Shown here piece after piece: positions 1 to 6,474 of a stretch of 10,887 nucleotides of DNA. The notes beneath the pieces are model-generated. The model worked only from the letters and a program-made list of their open reading frames with translations, ran no database searches and was not told where the DNA came from. Source of the DNA: Bacillota bacterium (lineage in GTDB: Bacteria > Bacillota > Bacilli > Alicyclobacillales > Alicyclobacillaceae); NCBI GenBank assembly GCA_021816665.1, contig JAKAXI010000036.1, positions 1 to 10,887 on the forward strand, written 5' to 3'. Each line of letters begins with the position of its first letter. Positions within the stretch are counted from its first letter, which is position 1. A program made the translations under genes and the position numbers.

Positions 1-542
1 TCCGATCTACCTCTGTACCGCTTGATCTGTCTCTTCACGATACCTACTTCATCGTTGCGCACATTCACTACGTGCTGTTTGGCGGTAGCGTCATGACCAT
101 CATGGCGGGCCTGTTCTTCTGGTTCCCGAAGGTGACTGGAAGGATGTACAACAAAAAGTGGGGCTATGCAGGCTTTTGGGTCTACTTCGTCGGCACACAG
201 GTCACATTCTTCCCGATGCACCTGCTCGGCCTTGCCGGTATGCCGCGCCGTTACTCGACATATGCGCCGGAGTTTCACCTCTGGAACCAAGTATCGACGA
301 TTGGCGCCTACATCCTTGGTGTTGGTACGCTGATCATCCTCGGAAACTTGCTCTTCTCGGCTAAATACGGCCGCACGGTGGGTTCGAACCCGTGGCAGGC
401 TCAGACGCTGGAGTGGACAGTACCGTCTCCGCCGCCGGAACACAACTTCGATGACATCCCGGTCGTTACGGACAACCCGTATCAGCCGTACCCGGACCCT
501 GGTGCTAGCGACGACCCACATACAGCACCAGCTGGTACGTGA
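1..542 (+). CDS. ctaD: Haem-copper cytochrome c/quinol oxidase subunit I, C-terminal part
   Basis: This is the 3' part of the catalytic, membrane-embedded subunit of a proton-pumping terminal oxidase; the 5' end lies outside the window and the frame begins at base 3. The visible protein opens with LHDTYFIVAHIHYV, the family signature. The two histidines of HIH (codons at 60-62 and 66-68) are, from family knowledge, the axial ligands of the high-spin haem and of the low-spin haem. GMPRRY follows, then three hydrophobic segments, and a C-terminal tail with WTVPSPPPEHNFDDIP, typical of bacterial aa3-type subunit I. The stop is TGA at 540-542. A subunit III-like gene and a tiny membrane peptide follow on the same strand, as expected for an oxidase operon. 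Whether the donor is cytochrome c or quinol cannot be told from this fragment. The symbol is by family and could equally be coxA or qoxB. Confidence 0.95.
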   Translation, partial: RSTSVPLDLSLHDTYFIVAHIHYVLFGGSVMTIMAGLFFWFPKVTGRMYNKKWGYAGFWVYFVGTQVTFFPMHLLGLAGMPRRYSTYAPEFHLWNQVSTIGAYILGVGTLIILGNLLFSAKYGRTVGSNPWQAQTLEWTVPSPPPEHNFDDIPVVTDNPYQPYPDPGASDDPHTAPAGT

Positions 543-580
543 CGCAGTAGATGTTTCATGGTCTGACAAGAACCGTGATG

Positions 581-588
581 AGGAGGTG
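581..588 (+). promoter_or_regulatory. Strong ribosome binding site for the subunit III-like gene
   Basis: AGGAGGTG is a near-perfect Shine-Dalgarno sequence 39 bases after the subunit I stop. It is the only good one before the next open frame. No ATG, GTG or TTG lies 5-12 bases downstream in the frame that encodes the membrane protein; that frame reads TCG-AAG-GCG-GTT-ATT from 591. The site shows that translation should start near 591-603, far upstream of the first in-frame TTG at 675. Confidence 0.6.
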
Positions 589-602
589 CATCGAAGGCGG
601 TT

Positions 603-1217
603 ATTCACGAACACGACCCGATCGACCGCGAGCAGAACATTGACCGCCAAGGCAATCTGGTCCTCGCCATATGGTTGGGGTTGGGCGCGCTGACGTTCGC
701 AGCCGCGTCCCTTGTTGGTTCAAACGTCTACTTGCGCAACTGGAGTCCATCCCAATTTATGTTGCCTCCTTTGGCACGACTACAAGATTTACCCTACTTT
801 GCGACCTTGCTGTTGATCGTTTCCGGCATCTTATGCCTTATCGCCGGCGCGCTGTTTGCAAAGAACCGTTGGCCAGCGTTGAACGGAGTGCTCGCTTTGA
901 CCGTGCTGTCTTACATCGCTGTCGTCGGTATTGAGTTGAGGTTGCTCTTGTGGTTTACCTTCACGTCGGTTCAGATGCGCACAGCGTACGCGCCGACAGC
1001 CTTCATTGAACTCGGCGTGTCGGTCACATCCGTTGTGTTCTTGGCCGTGTCTGGCACGTACGCTTCGTACGGAAACAAAGCCCGGCTGAATTACTTCTTT
1101 CCTGCAGCGATGAACTGGTGGCTCTACAATGCGCTGTTTGGAATTGTGGTGCTGTTGGTCGAGAACGTCATCACGGTTCGCAGCTTTGTAGCTTGGTGCG
1201 GACAACACCTGACCTGA
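603..1217 (+). CDS. Putative five-helix oxidase subunit III-like membrane protein, start uncertain
   Basis: This is a membrane protein directly behind subunit I, read here as about 204 residues. It has a charged N-terminus (HEHDPIDREQNIDRQGN) and five hydrophobic segments at roughly residues 19-39, 65-86, 93-117, 131-154 and 170-190. Five helices and this length fit the short bacterial form of oxidase subunit III, and the NWWLYN stretch before the last helix sits where that family has its YWHFVD-like motif. Sequence resemblance is otherwise weak. The helix I glutamate usual in subunit III is not evident, so the assignment rests largely on position and topology. The start is a problem. A strong RBS at 581-588 and an open frame from 582 argue for initiation near 591-603, but no standard start codon is present. 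I placed it at ATT 603, a rare initiator; the first standard choice, TTG 675, has no RBS and would cut into helix I. A single extra base (ATCG for ATG at 590) would also explain it. Confidence 0.55.
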   Translation: MHEHDPIDREQNIDRQGNLVLAIWLGLGALTFAAASLVGSNVYLRNWSPSQFMLPPLARLQDLPYFATLLLIVSGILCLIAGALFAKNRWPALNGVLALTVLSYIAVVGIELRLLLWFTFTSVQMRTAYAPTAFIELGVSVTSVVFLAVSGTYASYGNKARLNYFFPAAMNWWLYNALFGIVVLLVENVITVRSFVAWCGQHLT

Positions 1218-1239
1218 TCAGAATGATGGAGGTGGCAGA

Positions 1240-1338
1240 ATGCCGTTGATTGGATTCGCGTTTGGTGTGTTTGTGTTCGTTGCCATTACCCTGCTGGTCT
1301 TGAAGTACACTACGTACCTATCGAAGTTGAAAAAGTGA
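1240..1338 (+). CDS. 32-residue single-helix membrane peptide of the oxidase operon
   Basis: A short frame starts at ATG 1240 behind GGAGGT (1228-1233) with ideal spacing and ends at TGA 1336-1338. The product has 32 residues: one hydrophobic helix (about residues 3-21, rich in F, V, L and I) followed by a basic tail ending SKLKK. This arrangement predicts insertion with the C-terminus in the cytoplasm. It starts 22 bases after the subunit III-like gene and is the last gene before a terminator hairpin, so it is very likely co-transcribed with the oxidase. Small single-helix subunits are known in this superfamily, such as the roughly 34-residue subunit IIa of Thermus ba3 oxidase and CcoQ of cbb3 oxidases. 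Whether this peptide is homologous or only analogous cannot be told by eye. The RBS, stop, composition and position make it a credible gene despite its size. Confidence 0.65.
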   Translation: MPLIGFAFGVFVFVAITLLVLKYTTYLSKLKK

Positions 1339-1363
1339 GAAGGTAAGACCCGGAATGAAAGAC

Positions 1364-1405
1364 GGGTTGTTCCCCCCGGCACGAACGGTGCTTGGGGGAC
1401 AACCC
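1364..1405. terminator. Hairpin between convergent oxidase operon and rocD
   Basis: GGGTTGT-T-CCCCC (1364-1376) can pair with GGGGGACAACCC (1394-1405), a 12-bp stem with one bulged T. GCAC/GTGC can pair further inside. It lies 26 bases after the small oxidase gene stop and 33 bases from the rocD stop, between convergent genes, so it probably ends transcripts from both sides. The plus-strand tail (TCCTGTTTCC) is only moderately U-rich. Confidence 0.7.
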
Positions 1406-1438
1406 TCCTGTTTCCTCGTAGTTTGAACCCACTGGCAT

Positions 1439-2644
1439 TTAGGCGCTGAGGACTGTGGTGATGCGGCGGATTGCTTCATCAAGCTCCTCTTGGCTGATGA
1501 CAAGTGGTGGTGCAAAGCGGATCACGTTCTCGTGCGTTTCTTTGCACAGCAACCCAAGCTCCATTAGCCGTTCGCAGTACGGCCGTGCCGGTTCATCAAG
1601 CTCCACGCCGATAAACAAACCCCGTCCGCGAACTTCGACGATATGCGGGTTGTCGACCTTGCGCAGGGCGGAAAGCAGGTACTCGCCGAGCACTCGCGAG
1701 CGTTCTGGCAACTGTTCTGCTTCGAGTACGTCGAGCGCTGCAATCGCGACAGCGCACGCAAGCGGGTTGCCGCCGAACGTTGAACCGTGGGAACCCGGCT
1801 CAAACAGCCCGAGAATGTCGTGGTTCGCTGCGACTGCAGAGACCGGTAGCACACCGCCGCCGAGCGCCTTGCCCATGACGTACACATCCGGTGTCACGCC
1901 TTCCCACTCGCAGGCAAACCACTTACCCGTTCGCCCGAAGCCCGTCTGAATTTCATCGGCCATCAGTAACACGTTGTTCGCGCGGCAGATCTCGGCAGCC
2001 CGCTTGAGGAAGCCGTCCGGAGGGATGTGAATGCCGGCTTCTCCTTGAATCGGCTCGACCAGAAATGCGGCTGTGTTCGGGTTGATCGCGGCTTCCAGCG
2101 CCTCGGCGTCACCGTACGGGATCACGCGAAATCCCGGCGTGAGCGGACCAAACCCGCGCTGATACTCGGCGTTTGAGGAGAGTGAGACAGCGGTGATGGT
2201 GCGACCGTGGAAGTTATCTTCACAGACAATGACCTCAGCCTGGTTCTCCGCTACGCCTTTCACCTCGTACGCCCAACGCCGCGCGGCTTTCAGCGCAGTT
2301 TCCACAGCTTCGGCCCCGGTGTTCATCGGGAGAATCATATCCTTGCCAGTGACCTGTGACAGGCGCTCAAAAAACGGGCCGAGTTTGTCGTTGTGGAACG
2401 CTCGTGACGTGAGTGTGACGCGGTCCGCCTGTTCCTTTAGCGCCGCAATGATTTTTGGGTGCCGGTGCCCTTGATTTAACGCCGAGTATGCGCTCAACAT
2501 ATCCATATAGCGGTGGCCTTCCGGATCTTCGACCCAGATGCCCTCCGCACGCGCAACGACAATCGGAAGCGGGTGGTAATTGTGAGCCCCAAGTGTTTCT
2601 GCTTTTTCCATCAGTTCTTCTGATTTTGTGCTAGTATGTGCCAT
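1439..2644 (-). CDS. rocD: Ornithine aminotransferase (ornithine--oxo-acid transaminase)
   Basis: This is a class III PLP-dependent aminotransferase of 401 residues, the usual length. It moves the delta-amino group of ornithine to 2-oxoglutarate, giving glutamate semialdehyde/pyrroline-5-carboxylate, in cytosolic arginine and ornithine catabolism or proline synthesis. Visible family features are the N-terminal NYHPLPIVV typical of ornithine aminotransferases, [15 protein letters not shown] (about 108-122), FHGRT (145-149), the cofactor aspartate in [15 protein letters not shown] (D230), and the PLP lysine in GKALGGG (K259). The start is ATG 2644: AAGGAGGT sits six bases upstream, whereas an in-frame extension to 2677 has no such support. 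The gene is monocistronic here, with its own sigma-A-like promoter at 2702-2730 and a hairpin after the stop. No neighbouring roc genes are visible. Other class III aminotransferases such as ArgD are the main alternative; the N-terminal motif favours RocD. Confidence 0.95.
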   Translation of the reverse strand: MAHTSTKSEELMEKAETLGAHNYHPLPIVVARAEGIWVEDPEGHRYMDMLSAYSALNQGHRHPKIIAALKEQADRVTLTSRAFHNDKLGPFFERLSQVTGKDMILPMNTGAEAVETALKAARRWAYEVKGVAENQAEVIVCEDNFHGRTITAVSLSSNAEYQRGFGPLTPGFRVIPYGDAEALEAAINPNTAAFLVEPIQGEAGIHIPPDGFLKRAAEICRANNVLLMADEIQTGFGRTGKWFACEWEGVTPDVYVMGKALGGGVLPVSAVAANHDILGLFEPGSHGSTFGGNPLACAVAIAALDVLEAEQLPERSRVLGEYLLSALRKVDNPHIVEVRGRGLFIGVELDEPARPYCERLMELGLLCKETHENVIRFAPPLVISQEELDEAIRRITTVLSA

Positions 2645-2701
2645 GGGATAACCTCCTTGGGTCCGGTAGCCGAGCACCGAACCTTGTACACTCCACCCCC
2701 C

Positions 2702-2730
2702 ATTATCCTTGCTCTTTCGCAGGGGTTCAA
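2702..2730 (-). promoter_or_regulatory. Sigma-A promoter of rocD
   Basis: Read on the minus strand: TTGAAC (-35, 2730-2725), a 17-base spacer, and GATAAT (-10, 2707-2702). Start of transcription would be near 2695, leaving a leader of about 50 bases before the rocD ATG at 2644. No sigma-54 type -24/-12 element (GG-N10-GC), known upstream of B. subtilis rocDEF, was seen. Confidence 0.65.
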
Positions 2731-2810
2731 CACCCTGTGTGGAACGAATGGACGGTGGGTTAATTCATCCAGCCGAATTTTTTTTACCACCTTGGAAGGG
2801 GGAGCGCAAA

Positions 2811-3512
2811 GTGGATACAGTCCCTGCGCTTCTAGTCGCTCTGGTGACAGGTTGGTTTACTGTGCTGGTTGCTCGCCAGTACTTTCGCAATCATCGGCCT
2901 AACTTGTTCTTCTGGAGCGTGTCGCTCGCTTTTTCCTGTCTGGCTTCTCTGGCGTACTCTCTGTCGCTGTGGCAGACGCCGCACAGCGGGGCGATGTTTC
3001 TGATTTATTACCTTCTAGGCGCGCTGTGGATGCCCGCGCTGATGGGCCTTGGCAGCCTCGGCCTCGTGTTTAGGCCGCGAACCGTAAACATCGTTGCCAC
3101 AATCGTATGTATCCTTGGACTCATTGGTTCTGTATTGCTGCTGAAGAGCCCGGTCTTAGCTGCACCCTTGCAGGCTTTACATGGTGGTGCCGGGACTGGA
3201 GTCGTGCAGCAGGGCTCCTGGCTCGTGTTTTTGATTGTTCTGAACTCGTTTGGTGCAATCGCGGTGTTTTTAGTCGCGATCATGTCGGCCGTGAAGGCGG
3301 CGAAAAAGCAAGCGCCTGCTCGGTTTTTCTACGGCAACCTGTGGCTCGCGATTGGCATCCTGATTATCTCCGCAGCAGGCAGTGCAGCCCGGCTCGGTTT
3401 GCCGCAGTTGTTCTGGATCACGATGCTCATTGGCTGGGTTCTTACGTACTTCGGCTATCGACTACTCACTCCAGCCGCAGTCAGTTGTTTGACACTCGGT
3501 ACAGCTTCTTAA
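2811..3512 (+). CDS. Seven-helix integral membrane protein of unknown function
   Basis: I do not recognise the family. The product has 233 residues if it starts at GTG 2811, which follows GGAAGGGGGAG at a proper distance. An in-frame extension to 2709 gives a polar, non-helical N-terminus with no RBS and overlaps the rocD promoter, so I prefer the GTG. Hydrophobic segments at about residues 5-21, 32-50, 62-86, 91-111, 135-160, 175-194 and 198-217 predict seven transmembrane helices with short loops. The longest loop, after helix IV, is glycine-rich (HGGAGTG). Positive charges cluster after helix I (RQYFRNHR) and after helix V (KAAKKQ), placing these loops in the cytoplasm. There is no soluble domain, so it is not an intact sensor kinase. 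It is divergent from rocD and ends before a strong hairpin, so it appears monocistronic. A transporter-like or structural membrane role cannot be distinguished. Confidence 0.75.
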   Translation: MDTVPALLVALVTGWFTVLVARQYFRNHRPNLFFWSVSLAFSCLASLAYSLSLWQTPHSGAMFLIYYLLGALWMPALMGLGSLGLVFRPRTVNIVATIVCILGLIGSVLLLKSPVLAAPLQALHGGAGTGVVQQGSWLVFLIVLNSFGAIAVFLVAIMSAVKAAKKQAPARFFYGNLWLAIGILIISAAGSAARLGLPQLFWITMLIGWVLTYFGYRLLTPAAVSCLTLGTAS

Positions 3513-3566
3513 GTCAGCTTACAGGGGGGAGGAAAGCTCGGCGGCTGCACCCAACCTCGCACTGTG

Positions 3567-3598
3567 ACAAGGGACGGGGCATTTGCCCCGTCCCTTGT
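3567..3598. terminator. Perfect 15-bp hairpin between convergent genes
   Basis: The two 15-base arms (3567-3581 and 3584-3598) are exact reverse complements, separated by TT; the core is GGGACGGGGC pairing with GCCCCGTCCC. It lies 54 bases past the membrane protein stop and 6 bases from the YjzC-like gene stop on the other strand. This is the position of a bidirectional terminator. It is flanked by ACAA/TTGT within the stem, but no long T run follows on either side. Confidence 0.75.
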
Positions 3599-3604
3599 TC
3601 TCGC

Positions 3605-3799
3605 TCAGCCGCTGTGGTGGCCTTTCATGCGCGTCCACTTGCGGTTCTTGTTCCCTAGGCTTGGAAAGGTATCGCCTCTGCGCAGCCGCACTCTCCTTGG
3701 CTTAAGCAGGTTGCCACCGTCGGGGCGTTCGCTCACCTCGACGTAGACGCCGTCGTTCGGGGCTTCCCATCCGGATTCAAACTGATTGTGCTGTCCCAC
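3605..3799 (-). CDS. yjzC: YjzC-family small protein
   Basis: This is a small soluble protein of 64 residues. The segment FESGWEAPNDGVYVEV, followed by a positive region, LRRGDTFPS and NRKWT, matches the pattern I know from Bacillus subtilis YjzC (F.SG..APN.GVYVE, then GD.FP and NR.WT). The function of this family is not established. The start is GTG 3799, preceded by GGAGGTGA at four to five bases; the upstream in-frame extension has neither RBS nor family similarity. It lies downstream of fbaB on the same strand with 95 bases between. An inverted repeat (3814-3831) lies just upstream of its RBS, so it may have its own control. It ends six bases before a strong hairpin. The C-terminus (RMKGHHSG) is basic and runs slightly past the family core. 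Confidence 0.8.
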   Translation of the reverse strand: MGQHNQFESGWEAPNDGVYVEVSERPDGGNLLKPRRVRLRRGDTFPSLGNKNRKWTRMKGHHSG

Positions 3800-3813
3800 G
3801 CTGTCACCTCCGC

Positions 3814-3831
3814 TTGAACCTGTTCGTTCAA
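3814..3831. repeat. Inverted repeat upstream of yjzC
   Basis: TTGAAC (3814-3819) and GTTCAA (3826-3831) are perfect 6-base arms around CTGTTC, 15 bases upstream of the yjzC GTG on the minus strand and next to its RBS. It could be an operator or a small 5'-UTR hairpin. The short arms make chance possible. Confidence 0.3.
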
Positions 3832-3894
3832 CGGTAGTATGTGACGGCACTTTGGACGGCATGCCTCGATCATGCGGCTATGAGGCGGGTGACG

Positions 3895-4965
3895 TTAGGC
3901 GATTGTGATGTCTTTGTTCAGGTACACGTCCTGAATCGCTTGGAGCAGCTTTGCGCCTTCATCCATTGGACGTTGGAACGCCTTGCGCCCCGAAATGAGG
4001 CCCATGCCGCCAGCGCGTTTGTTGATCACGGCCGTCTTCACAGCCTCTGCAAAGTCGTTCTTGCCGGATGGCCCGCCGGAGTTAATCAGGCCAATTTTGC
4101 CCATATAGCCGTTGGCGACCTGATAACGAGCGAGGTCGATCGGGTGCTCGCTCGTCAACTGGGTGTAGATGCGCTCATCCGTCTTGCCGTAGCTCGACCC
4201 CTCCATGTTGAGGGCTTTAAATCCACCGTTCGTGTCCGGCAGCTTCTGTTTGATGATGTCAGCACCAATCGTCACACCAAGGTGGTTCGCTTGTCCAGTC
4301 AAGTCAGCTGCTGTGTGGTAGTCAACCCCACCTTGTTTGAACTCTGGGTTGCGCAGGTAACACCAGAGCACGGTGTACATACCAAGCTCATGTGCAAGCT
4401 CAAACGCTTCGCTGACTTCCTGCAACTGCCGGGTGGATTCGTCGGACCCGAAGTAAATTGTAGCCCCAATACCGGACGCGCCCATATCCCAGGCTTGGCG
4501 CACGCTTGCGAACATGACCTGGTCAAACTTGTTCGGGTAGGTGAGGAGCTCATTGTGGTTAATCTTTACAATATACGGGATCTTGTGCGCGTATTTGCGC
4601 GACGTGATGGCCAGGACGCCAAGCGTCGAAGCAACCGCGTTACAGCCGCCTTCGATCGCCAGTTTGACAATGTTCTCTGGGTCGAAGTACGCCGGGTTCG
4701 GCGCAAACGAAGCGCCAGCCGAGTGCTCGATGCCCTGGTCTACCGGCAGAATCGAGACGTATCCTGTGTTTGCCAGGCGTCCAGTTGACAGCAACTGTTG
4801 GAAGCTGCGCAAAACCTGGTTGTTTCGGTCTGATCCCGCCAAAACATTGCCGACGGTCTCGGCTGATGGGAGGGTCAGTGCGGATTTGGGAATGGTCTTG
4901 CATTCGTGTTTGAGCAAGTTGTCTGCATCGTCGCCTAAATACGAAACGATTTGATCCAGTTCCAT
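3895..4965 (-). CDS. fbaB: Class I fructose-bisphosphate aldolase (FbaB/DhnA family)
   Basis: A cytosolic enzyme that reversibly splits fructose 1,6-bisphosphate into glyceraldehyde 3-phosphate and dihydroxyacetone phosphate through a Schiff base, without metal. The 356-residue product follows E. coli FbaB along its whole length as I remember it: DDADNLL near the N-terminus, [25 protein letters not shown] (about 60-84), [32 protein letters not shown], and the lysine segment IGADIIKQK, where K239 corresponds to the Schiff-base lysine of this family. The C-terminal [12 protein letters not shown] and [16 protein letters not shown] contribute phosphate binding. The start is ATG 4965, where similarity begins ([11 protein letters not shown]), with AAGGAG ten bases upstream; the in-frame extension to 5046 is low complexity and overlaps promoter sequence. 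The gene diverges from ispG and precedes yjzC. The family often serves gluconeogenesis; whether a class II enzyme is also present cannot be seen here. Confidence 0.96.
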   Translation of the reverse strand: MELDQIVSYLGDDADNLLKHECKTIPKSALTLPSAETVGNVLAGSDRNNQVLRSFQQLLSTGRLANTGYVSILPVDQGIEHSAGASFAPNPAYFDPENIVKLAIEGGCNAVASTLGVLAITSRKYAHKIPYIVKINHNELLTYPNKFDQVMFASVRQAWDMGASGIGATIYFGSDESTRQLQEVSEAFELAHELGMYTVLWCYLRNPEFKQGGVDYHTAADLTGQANHLGVTIGADIIKQKLPDTNGGFKALNMEGSSYGKTDERIYTQLTSEHPIDLARYQVANGYMGKIGLINSGGPSGKNDFAEAVKTAVINKRAGGMGLISGRKAFQRPMDEGAKLLQAIQDVYLNKDITIA

Positions 4966-5044
4966 CCTCGCGTCACTCCTTGTCGTTCCTATTTCCGAGC
5001 TTGTTCGGCGCACGGGCCGAGTTACAGCCGGAAAATCCCCATCC

Positions 5045-5053
5045 ACTGTACCA
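5045..5053 (-). promoter_or_regulatory. Possible extended -10 element for fbaB
   Basis: On the minus strand the bases read TGG-TACAGT, an extended -10 match (TGnTACAGT), about 80 bases upstream of the fbaB start. No good -35 hexamer is visible at 17 bases. This is a weak candidate, offered because no better promoter is seen in this gap. Confidence 0.3.
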
Positions 5054-5073
5054 GATTCGGCGGACGGCGAAAA

Positions 5074-5093
5074 CTCCTGCCGTAGCGCAGGAG
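5074..5093. promoter_or_regulatory. Inverted repeat over the ispG -35 region
   Basis: CTCCTGC (5074-5080) and GCAGGAG (5087-5093) form 7-base perfect arms around CGTAGC. It ends 10 bases before the TATAAT of the ispG promoter, so it covers the -35 zone, a typical place for an operator; a recognisable -35 hexamer is missing. It may equally affect divergent fbaB. Confidence 0.4.
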
Positions 5094-5103
5094 GAGATTC
5101 GTG

Positions 5104-5109
5104 TATAAT
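5104..5109 (+). promoter_or_regulatory. Consensus -10 box of the ispG promoter
   Basis: A perfect TATAAT lies 61 bases upstream of the ispG ATG. No TTGACA-like -35 is found 16-18 bases upstream; an inverted repeat occupies that place. The transcript would start near 5116, giving a leader of about 55 bases. Confidence 0.6.
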
Positions 5110-5170
5110 ATTTTCCGTAGTCCTGTCGCATGGCGGTTCCTAGAACCATGCTTCGAAAGGAGATGCACGC

Positions 5171-6271
5171 ATGTTTCTGCGTCACATGACCCGACCGGTT
5201 CGAGTCGGAGACGTCACCATCGGCGGCAGCAATCAAGTGCTGATTCAAAGTATGACCACAACCAAAACGGCTGATGTGGCCGCTACCGTCGCCGAGATCC
5301 ATCGGTTGGAAGAGGCAGGCTGTGAGATCGTCCGCGTTACGGTTAACTCGAACGAAGCGGCTGACGCCATTAAAGCCATCAAGAGGGCTATCCATATCCC
5401 GCTCGTTGCGGATATTCACTTTGATTACCGCCTCGCGCTCAAGGCGATCGAGAACGGTGTCGACAAGGTGCGCATCAACCCTGGCAATATCGGCAAGCGC
5501 GAACGCGTCGAAGCTGTGGTGAAGGCGTGTAAAGAGCGCGGGATCCCGATTCGAATCGGGGTCAACTCAGGTTCTCTGGAACGCCACATCCTCGAAAAGT
5601 ACGGTTACCCGACGGCCGAGGGGATGCTCGAGAGTGCATTGCACCACATCCGGATTCTGGAGGATCTCGATTTCCAAGACATTATCGTGTCGATGAAGGC
5701 GTCAGATGTGCCGCTTGCGATCGAGGCGTACCGACTCGCTGCGGAGTCGTTTGACTACCCGCTCCACCTTGGCATCACGGAGTCTGGCACACTTTACTCG
5801 GGCACCATCAAGAGTTCAGCCGGCCTTGGTACGCTGTTATCGATGGGGATCGGCAACACGATGCGCGTATCGCTCAGCGCTGACCCGGTCGAGGAAATTC
5901 GCGTCGCTCGCGAGTTGCTGAAGACCTTCCACGTCATCTCGAACGCCGTTACGCTCGTGTCGTGCCCGACATGCGGCCGGATTGACATTGACCTCATCAA
6001 CGTCGCCAACGAGATCGAGAAGTACGTCGAGAACATCAAGGCCCCGATTAAGGTGTCGGTTCTCGGCTGCGCCGTGAACGGTCCGGGTGAAGCCCGCGAG
6101 GCAGACATCGGGATCGCAGGCGGCAAAGGCGAAGGTCTGTTGTTCCGCAAAGGCGAAGTCGTCCGCAAAGTGCCGGAAGACAGCCTCGTCGATGAACTGA
6201 AGAAGGAGATCGACACGCTTGCTCGCCGCTACGCAGAGACGGGCTCGATCGACGAAGTTCCGGCTCGGTAA
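5171..6271 (+). CDS. ispG: 4-hydroxy-3-methylbut-2-en-1-yl diphosphate synthase
   Basis: IspG (GcpE) is the penultimate enzyme of the MEP pathway. It reductively opens 2-C-methyl-D-erythritol 2,4-cyclodiphosphate to HMBPP in the cytosol, using a [4Fe-4S] cluster. The 366-residue length is normal for the bacterial two-domain form. The N-terminal TIM-barrel part shows [66 protein letters not shown] and [19 protein letters not shown]. The C-terminal cluster domain shows VSCPTCGR with C265 and C268, and [11 protein letters not shown] with C300 and E307; three cysteines and a glutamate are the known cluster ligands in this family. The start is ATG 5171 behind AAAGGAGATG, where similarity begins. 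The gene has its own promoter upstream, diverges from fbaB, and no obvious terminator directly follows; the next 1.1 kb is non-coding. Flavodoxin or ferredoxin is the likely electron donor. Confidence 0.98.
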   Translation: MFLRHMTRPVRVGDVTIGGSNQVLIQSMTTTKTADVAATVAEIHRLEEAGCEIVRVTVNSNEAADAIKAIKRAIHIPLVADIHFDYRLALKAIENGVDKVRINPGNIGKRERVEAVVKACKERGIPIRIGVNSGSLERHILEKYGYPTAEGMLESALHHIRILEDLDFQDIIVSMKASDVPLAIEAYRLAAESFDYPLHLGITESGTLYSGTIKSSAGLGTLLSMGIGNTMRVSLSADPVEEIRVARELLKTFHVISNAVTLVSCPTCGRIDIDLINVANEIEKYVENIKAPIKVSVLGCAVNGPGEAREADIGIAGGKGEGLLFRKGEVVRKVPEDSLVDELKKEIDTLARRYAETGSIDEVPAR

Positions 6272-6407
6272 GCGGAGGTCGGGCGGTGTTGGGTGTTGAC
6301 CGAGCGGATCCTGCATGGTGGCCGGGTGGTGGCGCGGCAGACGCTCCGGCAGTGGCTAGGCTGCGGCTGGGCTGACGGCTGGGCTGAGCCGGATACATGA
6401 GGCTGCG
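6272..6407. other. Non-coding stretch after ispG, internally repetitive
   Basis: No gene or clear terminator is seen. The second half carries short GGCTGGGCTGA-type direct repeats (around 6363-6390), which look like low-complexity drift next to the hairpin repeat array rather than a functional element. Confidence 0.4.
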
Positions 6408-6430
6408 GCTTGCGCCAATATGGCGCAAGC
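6408..6430. repeat. Perfect 10-bp hairpin flanking the repeat array
   Basis: GCTTGCGCCA (6408-6417) and TGGCGCAAGC (6421-6430) are exact reverse complements around ATA. The GCGCCA/TGGCGC core is the same as in the hairpins of the tandem array that starts 45 bases later, so this looks like an outlying member. A degenerate half-copy (ACGCCAATTTGG, around 6440-6451) lies between. Confidence 0.7.
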
Positions 6431-6474
6431 GACCTCATAACGCCAATTTGGTCGGATACGGGCGAACGCGGGCG

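Noticed and set aside
2645..2810. Sigma-54 promoter for rocD, as in B. subtilis
   Set aside because: No GG-N10-GC -24/-12 element was seen; a good sigma-A-like promoter is present instead.
3814..3831. LexA (SOS) box upstream of yjzC
   Set aside because: GAAC and GTTC are present but separated by two or six bases, not the four of the Bacillus LexA box (GAAC-N4-GTTC).
3841..4788. 315-codon plus-strand frame
   Set aside because: It lies entirely opposite fbaB, which is a clear full-length match; the antisense frame has no RBS or recognisable motif.
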